This document shows, piece after piece, positions 25,033 through 32,625 of a stretch of DNA of 64,000 nt. Below the pieces are notes generated by a model. The model saw only the letters and a program-made list of their open reading frames with translations. It did not search any database and had not been told where the DNA came from. Made by a program: the position numbers and the translations under genes. Every line of letters starts with the position of its first letter. Position 1 is the stretch's first letter. The stretch comes from Lachnoclostridium sp. (GTDB taxonomy: Bacteria; Bacillota; Clostridia; Lachnospirales; Lachnospiraceae): contig JAMPEY010000001.1 of the NCBI GenBank assembly GCA_023664665.1, forward strand, positions 1 to 64,000, written 5' to 3'.

Positions 25033-25059
25033 TGCGAAAAGAATTTCTAAGTTTTGCAT
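25032..25059 (+). repeat. Relic of the two-hairpin intercistronic element
   Basis: Beginning on the last base of the fliF stop, ATGCGAAAA and TTTTGCAT flank GAATTTCTAAG, the left half of the core found in the full elements at 43188, 53462 and 56324. The right half and second hairpin are missing. Confidence 0.5.
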
Positions 25060-25095
25060 GGAAGATAAATAGATTTATGGAAAGGGTGGAAGCAA

Positions 25096-26115
25096 ATGGC
25101 AGGAAAATCTAAGGACAATGCACTTTCGGGATTACAGAGGTCTGCAATTTTGCTGATTTCGTTAGGACCTGAGAGGTCTGCAGGAATTTTTAAGCACCTG
25201 AAGGAAGACGAGATAGAAGAACTGACTTTGGAGATTGCCAATACCAGAAGCGTTATGCCTCAGGTAAAGGAAGATATCATCAATGAGTTCTATGAGGTGT
25301 GTCTTGCCCAGCAGTATATGGCGGAAGGCGGCATCGGCTATGCCAAGGAGCTGTTGGAGAAGTCATTAGGCAGCGAAAAGGCGATGGATGTTATCGGCAG
25401 GCTGACGGCGTCCTTACAGGTAAAGCCTTTCGAGTTTGTCAGAAAGACCGAGGCTTCCCAGCTCATCAACTTTATTCAGGATGAGCACCCCCAGACCATT
25501 GCTCTGGTGCTGTCCTATCTGGCGCCCGGTCAGGCCGCGCAGATTATTTCGGCGCTGTCCCCCGACATGCAGGCGGATGTGGCAAGGCGTATTGCCGTTA
25601 TGGACAGAACCAGCCCCGATGTCATAAAGGAAGTGGAGAAAGTGTTGGAGTCTAAGCTTGCCGGTCTGGTAAATCAGGACTACACGGCGATTGGCGGTGT
25701 GGATTCCGTTGTAGAGATTTTGAATACAGTGGACCGCGGAACCGAGAAACATATCATGGAGACTTTGGAAATCGAGGCTCCGGAACTGGCGGACGAAATC
25801 CGCAAAAAAATGTTCGTATTCGAGGATGTGCTGCTTCTGGACGACAGGGCGATTCAGAGGGTGCTGCGCGATGTGGACAACAACGATCTGGGTATTGCGC
25901 TGAAGGGCGCGAACGAACAGGTGCAGAATGCTATTTTCAACAACCTGTCCAAGCGTCTTGCCGTAATGATCAAGGAAGATATGGAATTTATGGGTCCTGT
26001 CCGTATGAAGGATGTAGAGGAAGCACAGCAGAAGATTGTAAATATCATCCGCAAGCTGGAAGATGCAGGCGAGATTGTTATCTCCAGAGGTGGAGGTGAC
26101 GAGATCATTGTCTAA
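25096..26115 (+). CDS. fliG: Flagellar motor switch protein FliG
   Basis: A 339-residue C-ring protein that couples the stator to rotation. N-terminal FliF-binding domain (GLQRSAILLISLGPERSAGIFKHL), middle domain with EHPQTIALVLSYL, and C-terminal torque domain with charged residues in MFVFEDVLLLDDRAIQRVLRDVDNNDLGIALKG. These charged positions are those that face MotA in other species. Normal length. The next gene (fliH) overlaps its 3' end. Confidence 0.97.
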   Translation: MAGKSKDNALSGLQRSAILLISLGPERSAGIFKHLKEDEIEELTLEIANTRSVMPQVKEDIINEFYEVCLAQQYMAEGGIGYAKELLEKSLGSEKAMDVIGRLTASLQVKPFEFVRKTEASQLINFIQDEHPQTIALVLSYLAPGQAAQIISALSPDMQADVARRIAVMDRTSPDVIKEVEKVLESKLAGLVNQDYTAIGGVDSVVEILNTVDRGTEKHIMETLEIEAPELADEIRKKMFVFEDVLLLDDRAIQRVLRDVDNNDLGIALKGANEQVQNAIFNNLSKRLAVMIKEDMEFMGPVRMKDVEEAQQKIVNIIRKLEDAGEIVISRGGGDEIIV

Positions 26116-26977
26116 AAGTCTGTATAAAACGAGATTTATGGAATGGAATAAGGAAGACACCAGAACCATAGACAGTAATGAGCTGATGGCAAAGAGGCTG
26201 GAAGAGTTTGCCGAGAAGCAGAAGAATAAAAAGAGACAGGGTTTTGTGGCAGGACTGCAGGCGGATGTGGTGGACCCCGGACAGCTGCAGGGAGAAGACG
26301 GGGAAAGTCAGCTTACGGAGGAAGAACTTCTTCAGGCGAATGTGATAAAGGCGGGAGAGGACGCCGAAGCCATCCGCACAAGGGCGAATGCGGAAGCGGA
26401 CAATATCGTTTCTCAGGCGAAGGCGAATGCCAACAGGCTTTTGTCCGAAGCCACAAATCAGGCGATGAGAGAGCGGGAGCAGGTTCTTGCACAGGCAAGG
26501 AAACAGGGCTATGACGAAGGCAGGATGCAGGCGGACGCGGAAGCTCAAAAGCTGAGGGAGCAGTTTGCTGCCAAGGAAAAGCAGTTGGAAGCGGAATACC
26601 AAATGAGCATAGATGAACTGGAGCCTAAGTTCGTAGATACCATCACAAGTATCTATGAACATATTTTTCATGTGGAGCTTGGAGCCTACAGGGAGATATT
26701 GGTGCACCTGATTTCCGATGTTATGTGTAAGCTGGAAGGAGAAAAAACCTTTCTGGTCCATGTGTGCAGGGAGGACTATCCCTATGTGAGCGCACAGAAG
26801 AAAGTGATTGCGTCGGAGAGCACGATTTCCGCGGAAAACATTGAAATAATTGAAGATATTGCCCTTAGCAAGAATCAATGCCTGATTGAGACAAACGGGG
26901 GCATTTTTGATTGCGGTCTGGGCATACAGCTTTCCGAGCTGGGGAAAAAGCTTAGATTATTGTCTTATGAGAAATGA
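26108..26977 (+). CDS. fliH: Flagellar export ATPase regulator FliH
   Basis: A 289-residue stator-like partner of the FliI ATPase. The N-terminal segment SLYKTRF...VIDSNE-like wording is typical of clostridial FliH; residues ~75-170 are an Ala/Glu/Arg-rich coiled coil (AEAIRTRANAEADNIVSQA), and the C-terminal domain resembles the vacuolar ATPase E subunit. The start is uncertain. I favour TTG 26108, which overlaps the fliG stop and has GGAGGTG about 9 bases upstream; an ATG at 26063 in the same frame would overlap fliG by 53 bases. Confidence 0.85.
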   Translation: MSKSLYKTRFMEWNKEDTRTIDSNELMAKRLEEFAEKQKNKKRQGFVAGLQADVVDPGQLQGEDGESQLTEEELLQANVIKAGEDAEAIRTRANAEADNIVSQAKANANRLLSEATNQAMREREQVLAQARKQGYDEGRMQADAEAQKLREQFAAKEKQLEAEYQMSIDELEPKFVDTITSIYEHIFHVELGAYREILVHLISDVMCKLEGEKTFLVHVCREDYPYVSAQKKVIASESTISAENIEIIEDIALSKNQCLIETNGGIFDCGLGIQLSELGKKLRLLSYEK

Positions 26978-26987
26978 GGAGACTTAA

Positions 26988-28307
26988 TTGAACGCAGCAG
27001 CAATTAATTTCGGCAAATATAATAAAGTCGCGGAAGCCATGTTTTACCGCAAGCTGGGCAAGGTAGTCAATGTGGTGGGCCTGACGATTGAATCCGCCGG
27101 TCCCGATGCAAAGCTGGGGGATATCTGCATGATTCTGCCGGAGGGCGAAGAGGGGCAAAAACGCCCCATTCCTGCGGAAGTGGTAGGCTTTAAGGACAAA
27201 AAGACCCTGCTTATGCCCTATGATATCACGGACGGTATCGGGCTGGGCTGTATGGTGGAAAACACGGGGAATCCCCTTTTGGTGACGGTGAGCGACAAGC
27301 TCTTGGGAAAGGCTCTGGACGGTCTGGGAAGACCCATAGACGGCACCGTGATAGAGGGAAATGCTTATCCGGTGGAGGCTCCGCCCCCGGCGCCCATGAG
27401 CCGTGCCATTATAGACGAGGTGCTCCCCTTGGGCGTAAAGGCAGTGGACGGCATGATGACCGTGGGCAAGGGGCAGCGTATCGGTATTTTTGCGGGTTCC
27501 GGCGTGGGTAAGTCCACGCTGATGGGTATGTTTGCCCGCAATACCAAGGCGGATATCAATGTGATCGCCCTGATCGGCGAGCGCGGCAGGGAAGTGAGGG
27601 AATTTATAGAGAGGGATTTGGGGGAGGAAGGCATGCGCCGCTCCGTGGTGGTGGTGGCAACTTCCGACAGACCCGCTCTTGAGCGAAATAAGGCGGCTAA
27701 GACCGCAACCGCCATTGCGGAATATTTCAGGGATCAGGGAAAAGATGTGCTTTTGATGATGGACTCCCTGACCCGTTTTTCCATGGCGCAGCGGGAGATA
27801 GGACTTGCCAGCGGCGAGCCTCCCGTGACCAGAGGGTATCCTCCCAGCGTATATTCGGAGATGCCCAAGCTTTTGGAGAGGGCGGGACGCGCTTCCAAAG
27901 GCTCCATTACGGGACTTTATACCGTGCTGGTGGACGGGGATGATTTTAATGAGCCCATTACGGATACCGCCAGAAGCATTCTGGACGGACATATTATGCT
28001 GGACAGAAAGCTGGGACACAAAAACCACTATCCGGCAATCGATATCTTACAGAGCATCTCGAGGTGCATGTCACAGATTGCGGACAAAGAGCACAAGCAG
28101 GCTGCAAGTAAGTTGAAAACGGTTATGGCAACCTATAATGAGGCGGAGGATCTGATCAATATCGGCGCTTATAAAAGCGGCAGTAATCCTGCCATAGATT
28201 TTGCGATTTCCAAGATTGAAGAAGTAAATCATTTCCTGTGTCAGGAAGTGGATGAGAAATTTGATTTTGAGGAGAGCGTGGAAATGTTGGAAGCGCTTTG
28301 GAGGTAG
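26988..28307 (+). CDS. fliI: Flagellum-specific ATPase FliI
   Basis: A 439-residue F1-beta-like ATPase of the flagellar export apparatus. Walker A is AGSGVGKST near residue 170, followed by IGERGREVREFIERDLGEEG and Walker B DVLLMMDSLTRF. The motif SVYSEMPKLLERAGR is diagnostic for the FliI/YscN group. The start is TTG with GAGGAGA 6 bases upstream. No closer ATG has a ribosome site. Confidence 0.96.
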   Translation: MNAAAINFGKYNKVAEAMFYRKLGKVVNVVGLTIESAGPDAKLGDICMILPEGEEGQKRPIPAEVVGFKDKKTLLMPYDITDGIGLGCMVENTGNPLLVTVSDKLLGKALDGLGRPIDGTVIEGNAYPVEAPPPAPMSRAIIDEVLPLGVKAVDGMMTVGKGQRIGIFAGSGVGKSTLMGMFARNTKADINVIALIGERGREVREFIERDLGEEGMRRSVVVVATSDRPALERNKAAKTATAIAEYFRDQGKDVLLMMDSLTRFSMAQREIGLASGEPPVTRGYPPSVYSEMPKLLERAGRASKGSITGLYTVLVDGDDFNEPITDTARSILDGHIMLDRKLGHKNHYPAIDILQSISRCMSQIADKEHKQAASKLKTVMATYNEAEDLINIGAYKSGSNPAIDFAISKIEEVNHFLCQEVDEKFDFEESVEMLEALWR

Positions 28308-28314
28308 CTTTTAA

Positions 28315-28758
28315 ATGGCAAAATTTCGATATTCCCTGCAAAGTGTCCTGAATATCAAAGTGAAGATGGAAAGTCAGAAGAAGCAGGAATTTGCGGCGGC
28401 GATGAACGCGCTTTCGGAAGAGGAGGCAAAGCTTGCTTTTCTGGAGGAGAAAAAGGCGTCCCACGAAGTGCGGGCAAAGGAGCTTCTGCAGGGGAAATTG
28501 GATTTTCAGGAAATTCAGGAAAACCGGCAGACGATACTGTTTTTGGAGGAGCGCATCGTCTTGCAGAAGGAGCGGATAAAGGCTGCGGAGAATGTGTTGG
28601 AGGCGGCAAGGAGAGCCCTTGAGGAGATCATCAAGGAGAGAAAAACCTATGAGAATCTGCGGGAAAAAGCATTTGAAGCGTATTTACAGGAAGAGAACAG
28701 GGCGGAAAGCAAGAGCATTGACGAGTTGACCAGCTATACCTATAACAGGGAGCATTAA
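28315..28758 (+). CDS. fliJ: Flagellar export chaperone FliJ
   Basis: A 147-residue all-helical protein, charged and heptad-patterned throughout (KFRYSLQSVLNIKVKMESQKKQEFA at the start, in line with FliJ). It docks in the FliI hexamer like the gamma subunit of F1 and links to FlhA. It starts 8 bases after fliI; the ribosome site GGAGGTAG overlaps the fliI stop. Confidence 0.88.
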   Translation: MAKFRYSLQSVLNIKVKMESQKKQEFAAAMNALSEEEAKLAFLEEKKASHEVRAKELLQGKLDFQEIQENRQTILFLEERIVLQKERIKAAENVLEAARRALEEIIKERKTYENLREKAFEAYLQEENRAESKSIDELTSYTYNREH

Positions 28759-28799
28759 ATTTACAGTAATCAGATTTCTAAGACAGGCAGGTGCGGATT

Positions 28800-29681
28800 A
28801 TGGCAAAGGAAAGAACACCGGAAGAAATAGCGGCGGCAGAGGAGAAAAAGAAGCTTCAGGACCAGAAGAGGCAGCTGAAGAGGGATAAGCAGCAGCAAAA
28901 AAAGGAAGCCAAGAGGCGCGCAAAGGAGATTGCCAAGCAGGAGGAGGCGTTAGAGGAGGACGAGGAGAGCAACGGAGTCGTTACTTTTCTTGCCACTGTG
29001 GTGATCGTAGCGCTTTGGCTGGCGGTCATCGGGGTAGTGATCAAGCTGGATATCGGCGGCTTCGGAAGTTCCGTGATGACGCCGCTTCTCAAGGATATTC
29101 CCGTGGTGAACAAGATTCTCCCCAAGGGTTCTTTTACGGAGACTAACGATCCGGACAGCTATGGCGGTTACAATAATCTGCAGGCTGCGGTGGACCAGAT
29201 CAAATATCTGGAGCTTGAGCTGGAGAAGCTGCAGAATTCGGGAACCGCAAAGGATGAAGAGATTGCGGGACTGAAAGCGGAGGTACAGCGTCTTTCGGAA
29301 TTTGAGAAGATGCAGGTTGATTTCCAGCGCATCCGCACGGAGTTTTATGACGAAGTGGTCTACCATGAGAAGGGACCCGGCGCGGAGGAATACAGAAAAT
29401 ATTACGAAGAAATGGATCCCGCCACGGCGGAGTATCTCTACAAGCAGGTAGTGACCCAGATGCAGGAGAGTCAGGAGATACAGGATTATGTCAATACATA
29501 CGGAAGTAACGGCATGAAGCCCAAGCAGGCGGCGGCAGTGTTTGAGAAGATGACGGACAATCTGCCTCTGGTGGCGAGAATCTTAGACGCCATGTCCGTG
29601 GAAGACAGAGGAGCTATTTTGGGAGCAATGGATTCCGATATAGCGGCAAAGCTGACAAAATTATTGGATCCGAAATCTTAA
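28800..29681 (+). CDS. YlxF/MotE-like membrane protein with MgtE-N-type domain
   Basis: A 293-residue protein: a highly charged Lys/Glu N-terminus (to ~residue 55), one membrane segment (VVTFLATVVIVALWLAVIGVV), a coiled coil (about 120-165), and a C-terminal MgtE N-domain-like helical repeat (MKPKQAAAVFEKM ... VARILDAMSVEDRGAILGAM). B. subtilis has ylxF at this exact spot between fliJ and fliK; MotE in alphaproteobacteria has the same layout and chaperones stator protein MotC. The role here is not known. ATG 28800 has AGGTG upstream. Confidence 0.78.
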   Translation: MAKERTPEEIAAAEEKKKLQDQKRQLKRDKQQQKKEAKRRAKEIAKQEEALEEDEESNGVVTFLATVVIVALWLAVIGVVIKLDIGGFGSSVMTPLLKDIPVVNKILPKGSFTETNDPDSYGGYNNLQAAVDQIKYLELELEKLQNSGTAKDEEIAGLKAEVQRLSEFEKMQVDFQRIRTEFYDEVVYHEKGPGAEEYRKYYEEMDPATAEYLYKQVVTQMQESQEIQDYVNTYGSNGMKPKQAAAVFEKMTDNLPLVARILDAMSVEDRGAILGAMDSDIAAKLTKLLDPKS

Positions 29682-29705
29682 GAATCAAGACGGGTGAGCC
29701 GATAA
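29679..29705 (+). promoter_or_regulatory. Candidate sigma-28 (SigD) promoter ahead of fliK
   Basis: TAAG (29679-29682), a 15-base spacer and GCCGATAA (29698-29705) match the flagellar sigma consensus TAAA-N15-GCCGATAA with one mismatch. The -35 overlaps the stop codon of the ylxF-like gene, and fliK begins 39 bases after the -10. Confidence 0.6.
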
Positions 29706-29744
29706 TTATGTTGTATTGAAAATTAAAGAGAAAGGAGGAGCAAA

Positions 29745-31193
29745 ATGACAGTTACATCGGTAAAAGATGCGGGAAGCGTGTTGAACAGCCTGACCACTAA
29801 TGTAGCGGCAAAGAGCGCGGCTCAGGTGCAGGGCGCAAGCTTCAAGAGCGTGTGGGACAGCCAGCCCAAGGGCGAAAGTCCGCAGACATCCGCGAAAGCG
29901 CCGCAAGAAGGGCAGGATGCGGCAAAGCCGGGAGATTCCCTGAAAGCAAAGGATTCCCAGAATGTGAAGCCTGCCGAGGAGACAGAAAGCGTTTCCGAAA
30001 CGGAAGAGACGAAAGAAACGAAGGAAGCCGGAGAATCGGAAGATTTGGAAAATCAGGAAGAAGCCATGGAAGTGCTGGGAACGGCGGCTGTGGAACTTTT
30101 GAACCGAATCGCGGACACATTGGGCGTGGATTTACAAACCTTACAGGAAAGCCTTTCCGAAACGGGACTTGAGCCTGTTGATCTGCTGGACGCAGAGACG
30201 CTTAACGGTTTTCTGCTTAAGGCGATGGGGGCGGAGGATTCCACGGCACTGCTTACCGACGAGGGAATGTATCAGGATTTCAATCGGCTTATGGGTGAAT
30301 TGGAAACCATGCTTTCAGAGGAAAGCGGCATGGGCGGTATGACTCTTGGAGAGTTGAAGGGACAGCTTGAAGCGCAGCCCGAAGCCCCGGTTGACATGCA
30401 GCCTGAAGTGCAGCCGGAAATCAGGCTTTCCGAGGCGGTGGAGATGATGCAGGCTCCCGCGGAAACGCAGAAGAAAGACCCCGTTATTGAGATTTCGGTG
30501 GAGAAAGCAGCTCCCAAAGCAGAGGCGGAGGATGCAGCCATAGAGGAAGCCCCGGTTCAGCAAACGGAAAACACAGCCGGACAGACCAAGGACCAAGGCT
30601 CCGACAAGGCAGGAGAAAAGCATTCCGGTGACAAAGGACAGGAAAGCGGTCCTTTTGTACAGAATACGGCACAGCCCGTAAATTCTAATGTGCAGACCGC
30701 GCAGACGACTCAGCCCATGGCGGCATGGGATGTGGACACACAGGATATCATGCGGCAGATCATGGATTACATGAGAATTTCCGTGAAGCCGGATATGTCC
30801 CAGCTGGAAATGCAGCTTCACCCCGCTAATCTGGGAACTTTGCAGATTCATGTAGCGTCCAAGGGCGGCGTGCTCACGGCAAATTTCGTGGCACAGAACG
30901 AAGCGGTAAAGGCAGCGCTGGAAAGCCAGATGGTACAGCTTAAGGACAATTTCGCACAGCAGGGCGTCAAGGTGGAAGCCATTGAAGTCACTGTCCAGAC
31001 CCATCAGTTTGAGGAGAATCTGGAGCAGGGACAGCAGAGGAACCAAGGCGCACCGGAGAAAAAGCAAAGAACCAGAAGAATTGCGCCGGATGGTTCTCTC
31101 ACCATGGAAGAATTAAGCGCAATGGATGAGGAAGAACAGCTTGCGGCGGAAATGATGGCGGCGAGCGGCAGCACCGTGGAATACACGGCATAA
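29745..31193 (+). CDS. fliK: Flagellar hook-length control protein FliK
   Basis: A 482-residue export substrate and molecular ruler. The C-terminal domain (about residues 345-430) is the recognisable Flg_hook domain (LEMQLHPANLGTLQIHVASKGG ... AALESQMVQLKDNFAQQGVKV). The first 330 residues are a low-complexity Glu/Lys/Gln/Ala-rich ruler with hydrophobic islands. RBS AAAGGAGG precedes ATG. The stop codon lies in an 11-base direct repeat (CACGGCATAAT at 31184 and 31198), so a second stop sequence follows it. Confidence 0.9.
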   Translation: MTVTSVKDAGSVLNSLTTNVAAKSAAQVQGASFKSVWDSQPKGESPQTSAKAPQEGQDAAKPGDSLKAKDSQNVKPAEETESVSETEETKETKEAGESEDLENQEEAMEVLGTAAVELLNRIADTLGVDLQTLQESLSETGLEPVDLLDAETLNGFLLKAMGAEDSTALLTDEGMYQDFNRLMGELETMLSEESGMGGMTLGELKGQLEAQPEAPVDMQPEVQPEIRLSEAVEMMQAPAETQKKDPVIEISVEKAAPKAEAEDAAIEEAPVQQTENTAGQTKDQGSDKAGEKHSGDKGQESGPFVQNTAQPVNSNVQTAQTTQPMAAWDVDTQDIMRQIMDYMRISVKPDMSQLEMQLHPANLGTLQIHVASKGGVLTANFVAQNEAVKAALESQMVQLKDNFAQQGVKVEAIEVTVQTHQFEENLEQGQQRNQGAPEKKQRTRRIAPDGSLTMEELSAMDEEEQLAAEMMAASGSTVEYTA

Positions 31194-31253
31194 TTGCCAC
31201 GGCATAATGGCGCAGAACACATGGCATGATCAAAAAGAAAGGAGAAAAGAAAT

Positions 31254-32114
31254 ATGGCATTAATGGCACCGGTGGAAAACGGTAAAATTGTGGAGACAGA
31301 TTCCCAGAATTCCTTAAAGAAGCCCAAGACCAGCAATGACGGCATGGACAAAGAGGCGTTCTTACAGCTTCTGGTAGCACAGATGAGATATCAGGATCCT
31401 CTGGAACCCACCTCCAACACAGAGTATATTTCCCAATATGCACAGTTCTCACAGGTAGAGCAGCTGCAGAACATGGCGGGCAATATGGAACTCTTAAGGG
31501 CAAGCTCCATGGTAGGTCAGGAGGTTTATGTGGAGACCACTACCTCAAGCGGAGACAGCAAGGTTATCAAGGGCAAGGTTGACTATGTGGTATACGAAAA
31601 CAGCAAGGCATATCTTGCAATCAACGAGGAGCTTTACTCTCTGGATGATCTGGTTACGGTGGCAGACGCCGAATACCTGACCGCTACGGATAAGGCAATC
31701 AATTTTGTGACACGCATCAACAAGCTTCCCAATGTGAACGGAGTGGATTACTCGGATGTGGCAGAGATTGACGACCTTGAGAAGATTTACAATGAGATGA
31801 CGGATTACGAGAAGACCTTTGTGGCAAGTGACAAGGTAAAAGCCTTGGAGGAATATGTAGAGAAAGCCAAGACCGTAAAACGCGCATGGGCATTGCAGTT
31901 TGTTGACAAGATAGACGCTCTTCCCGCCACGGATGAACTGACCGTTGACAATGCGGAGGAAGTAAACACCCTCAAAAACCTTTACGACAAGATGAGCGAT
32001 TATGAGAAGGAGTTCGTGGATGAGGAAAAGGCAGCCATCCTGCAGGCAGCGGTTGACAAGGTAGCAGAGTTAAGCAAAGGCAGTGAAGCAGATAAGCCGG
32101 AGGGCGAAGAGTAA
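31254..32114 (+). CDS. flgD: Hook-cap protein FlgD with C-terminal tandem helical repeats
   Basis: A 286-residue protein. Residues ~20-75 are the FlgD N-terminal domain (MDKEAFLQLLVAQMRYQDPLEPTSNTE, AQFSQVEQL), followed by a small strand-rich part to about 140. The remaining ~140 residues are not typical of FlgD: two copies of a ~65-residue helical repeat, each with the pattern F-V-x-x-I-x-x-L-P ... Y-x-x-M-[TS]-D-Y-E-K-x-F-V. Similar repeats are common in clostridial surface proteins. The usual FlgD Ig-like/tudor C-terminus looks replaced. Confidence 0.9.
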   Translation: MALMAPVENGKIVETDSQNSLKKPKTSNDGMDKEAFLQLLVAQMRYQDPLEPTSNTEYISQYAQFSQVEQLQNMAGNMELLRASSMVGQEVYVETTTSSGDSKVIKGKVDYVVYENSKAYLAINEELYSLDDLVTVADAEYLTATDKAINFVTRINKLPNVNGVDYSDVAEIDDLEKIYNEMTDYEKTFVASDKVKALEEYVEKAKTVKRAWALQFVDKIDALPATDELTVDNAEEVNTLKNLYDKMSDYEKEFVDEEKAAILQAAVDKVAELSKGSEADKPEGEE

Positions 32115-32156
32115 GCGGCGTAATCATGGAGGATACAAGGAAGGAGCTGGGAGAAT

Positions 32157-32549
32157 ATGGATATTCAGACAAATAGTTTTCTTTCCATAGAGCAGCTGGC
32201 GGACCGGCTTCCCAAAACGCCAAAGTCGGAGAACAAGAGGACTGCGGAAGGTTTTTCCTTTAATGAGGTCCTGATGCAGAAGACCGGCGGGGCGGATACC
32301 CTGAAGCTTTCCAAGCATGCGGCGGTGAGATTGAGCGACCGGGGCATCAAACTGACGGGAGAGCAGTGGGAGCGCTTAGAAGGCGGAGCCAGAAAGGCGG
32401 AACAGAAAGGAATCAAAGATTCTCTGGTCATTGTGGATGAGTTGGCATTTATCGTGAATGTGCCGAATCAGACCATCATCACCGCAATGGACAGTACGCA
32501 GACAGATGAAAATGTATTCACAAATATCAACGGAGCAGTCATCGCATAA
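32157..32549 (+). CDS. Flagellar operon protein (TIGR02530 family)
   Basis: A 130-residue protein with the hallmarks of a family found between flgD and flgE in many Firmicutes: KLSKHAAVRLSDRGIKLT, then KDSLVIVDELAFIVNVPNQTIITAMD and VFTNINGAVIA at the C-terminus. The biochemical role is unknown; position suggests a hook assembly or export role. The start follows GGAGCTGGGAG. Confidence 0.85.
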   Translation: MDIQTNSFLSIEQLADRLPKTPKSENKRTAEGFSFNEVLMQKTGGADTLKLSKHAAVRLSDRGIKLTGEQWERLEGGARKAEQKGIKDSLVIVDELAFIVNVPNQTIITAMDSTQTDENVFTNINGAVIA

Positions 32550-32625
32550 CCGGACCCGAGTGGAGGTTATTGTCCCCTGAATGACAGATGGGGGCTGCGT
32601 TCCGTAATCAAGGAGGAACAAAATT

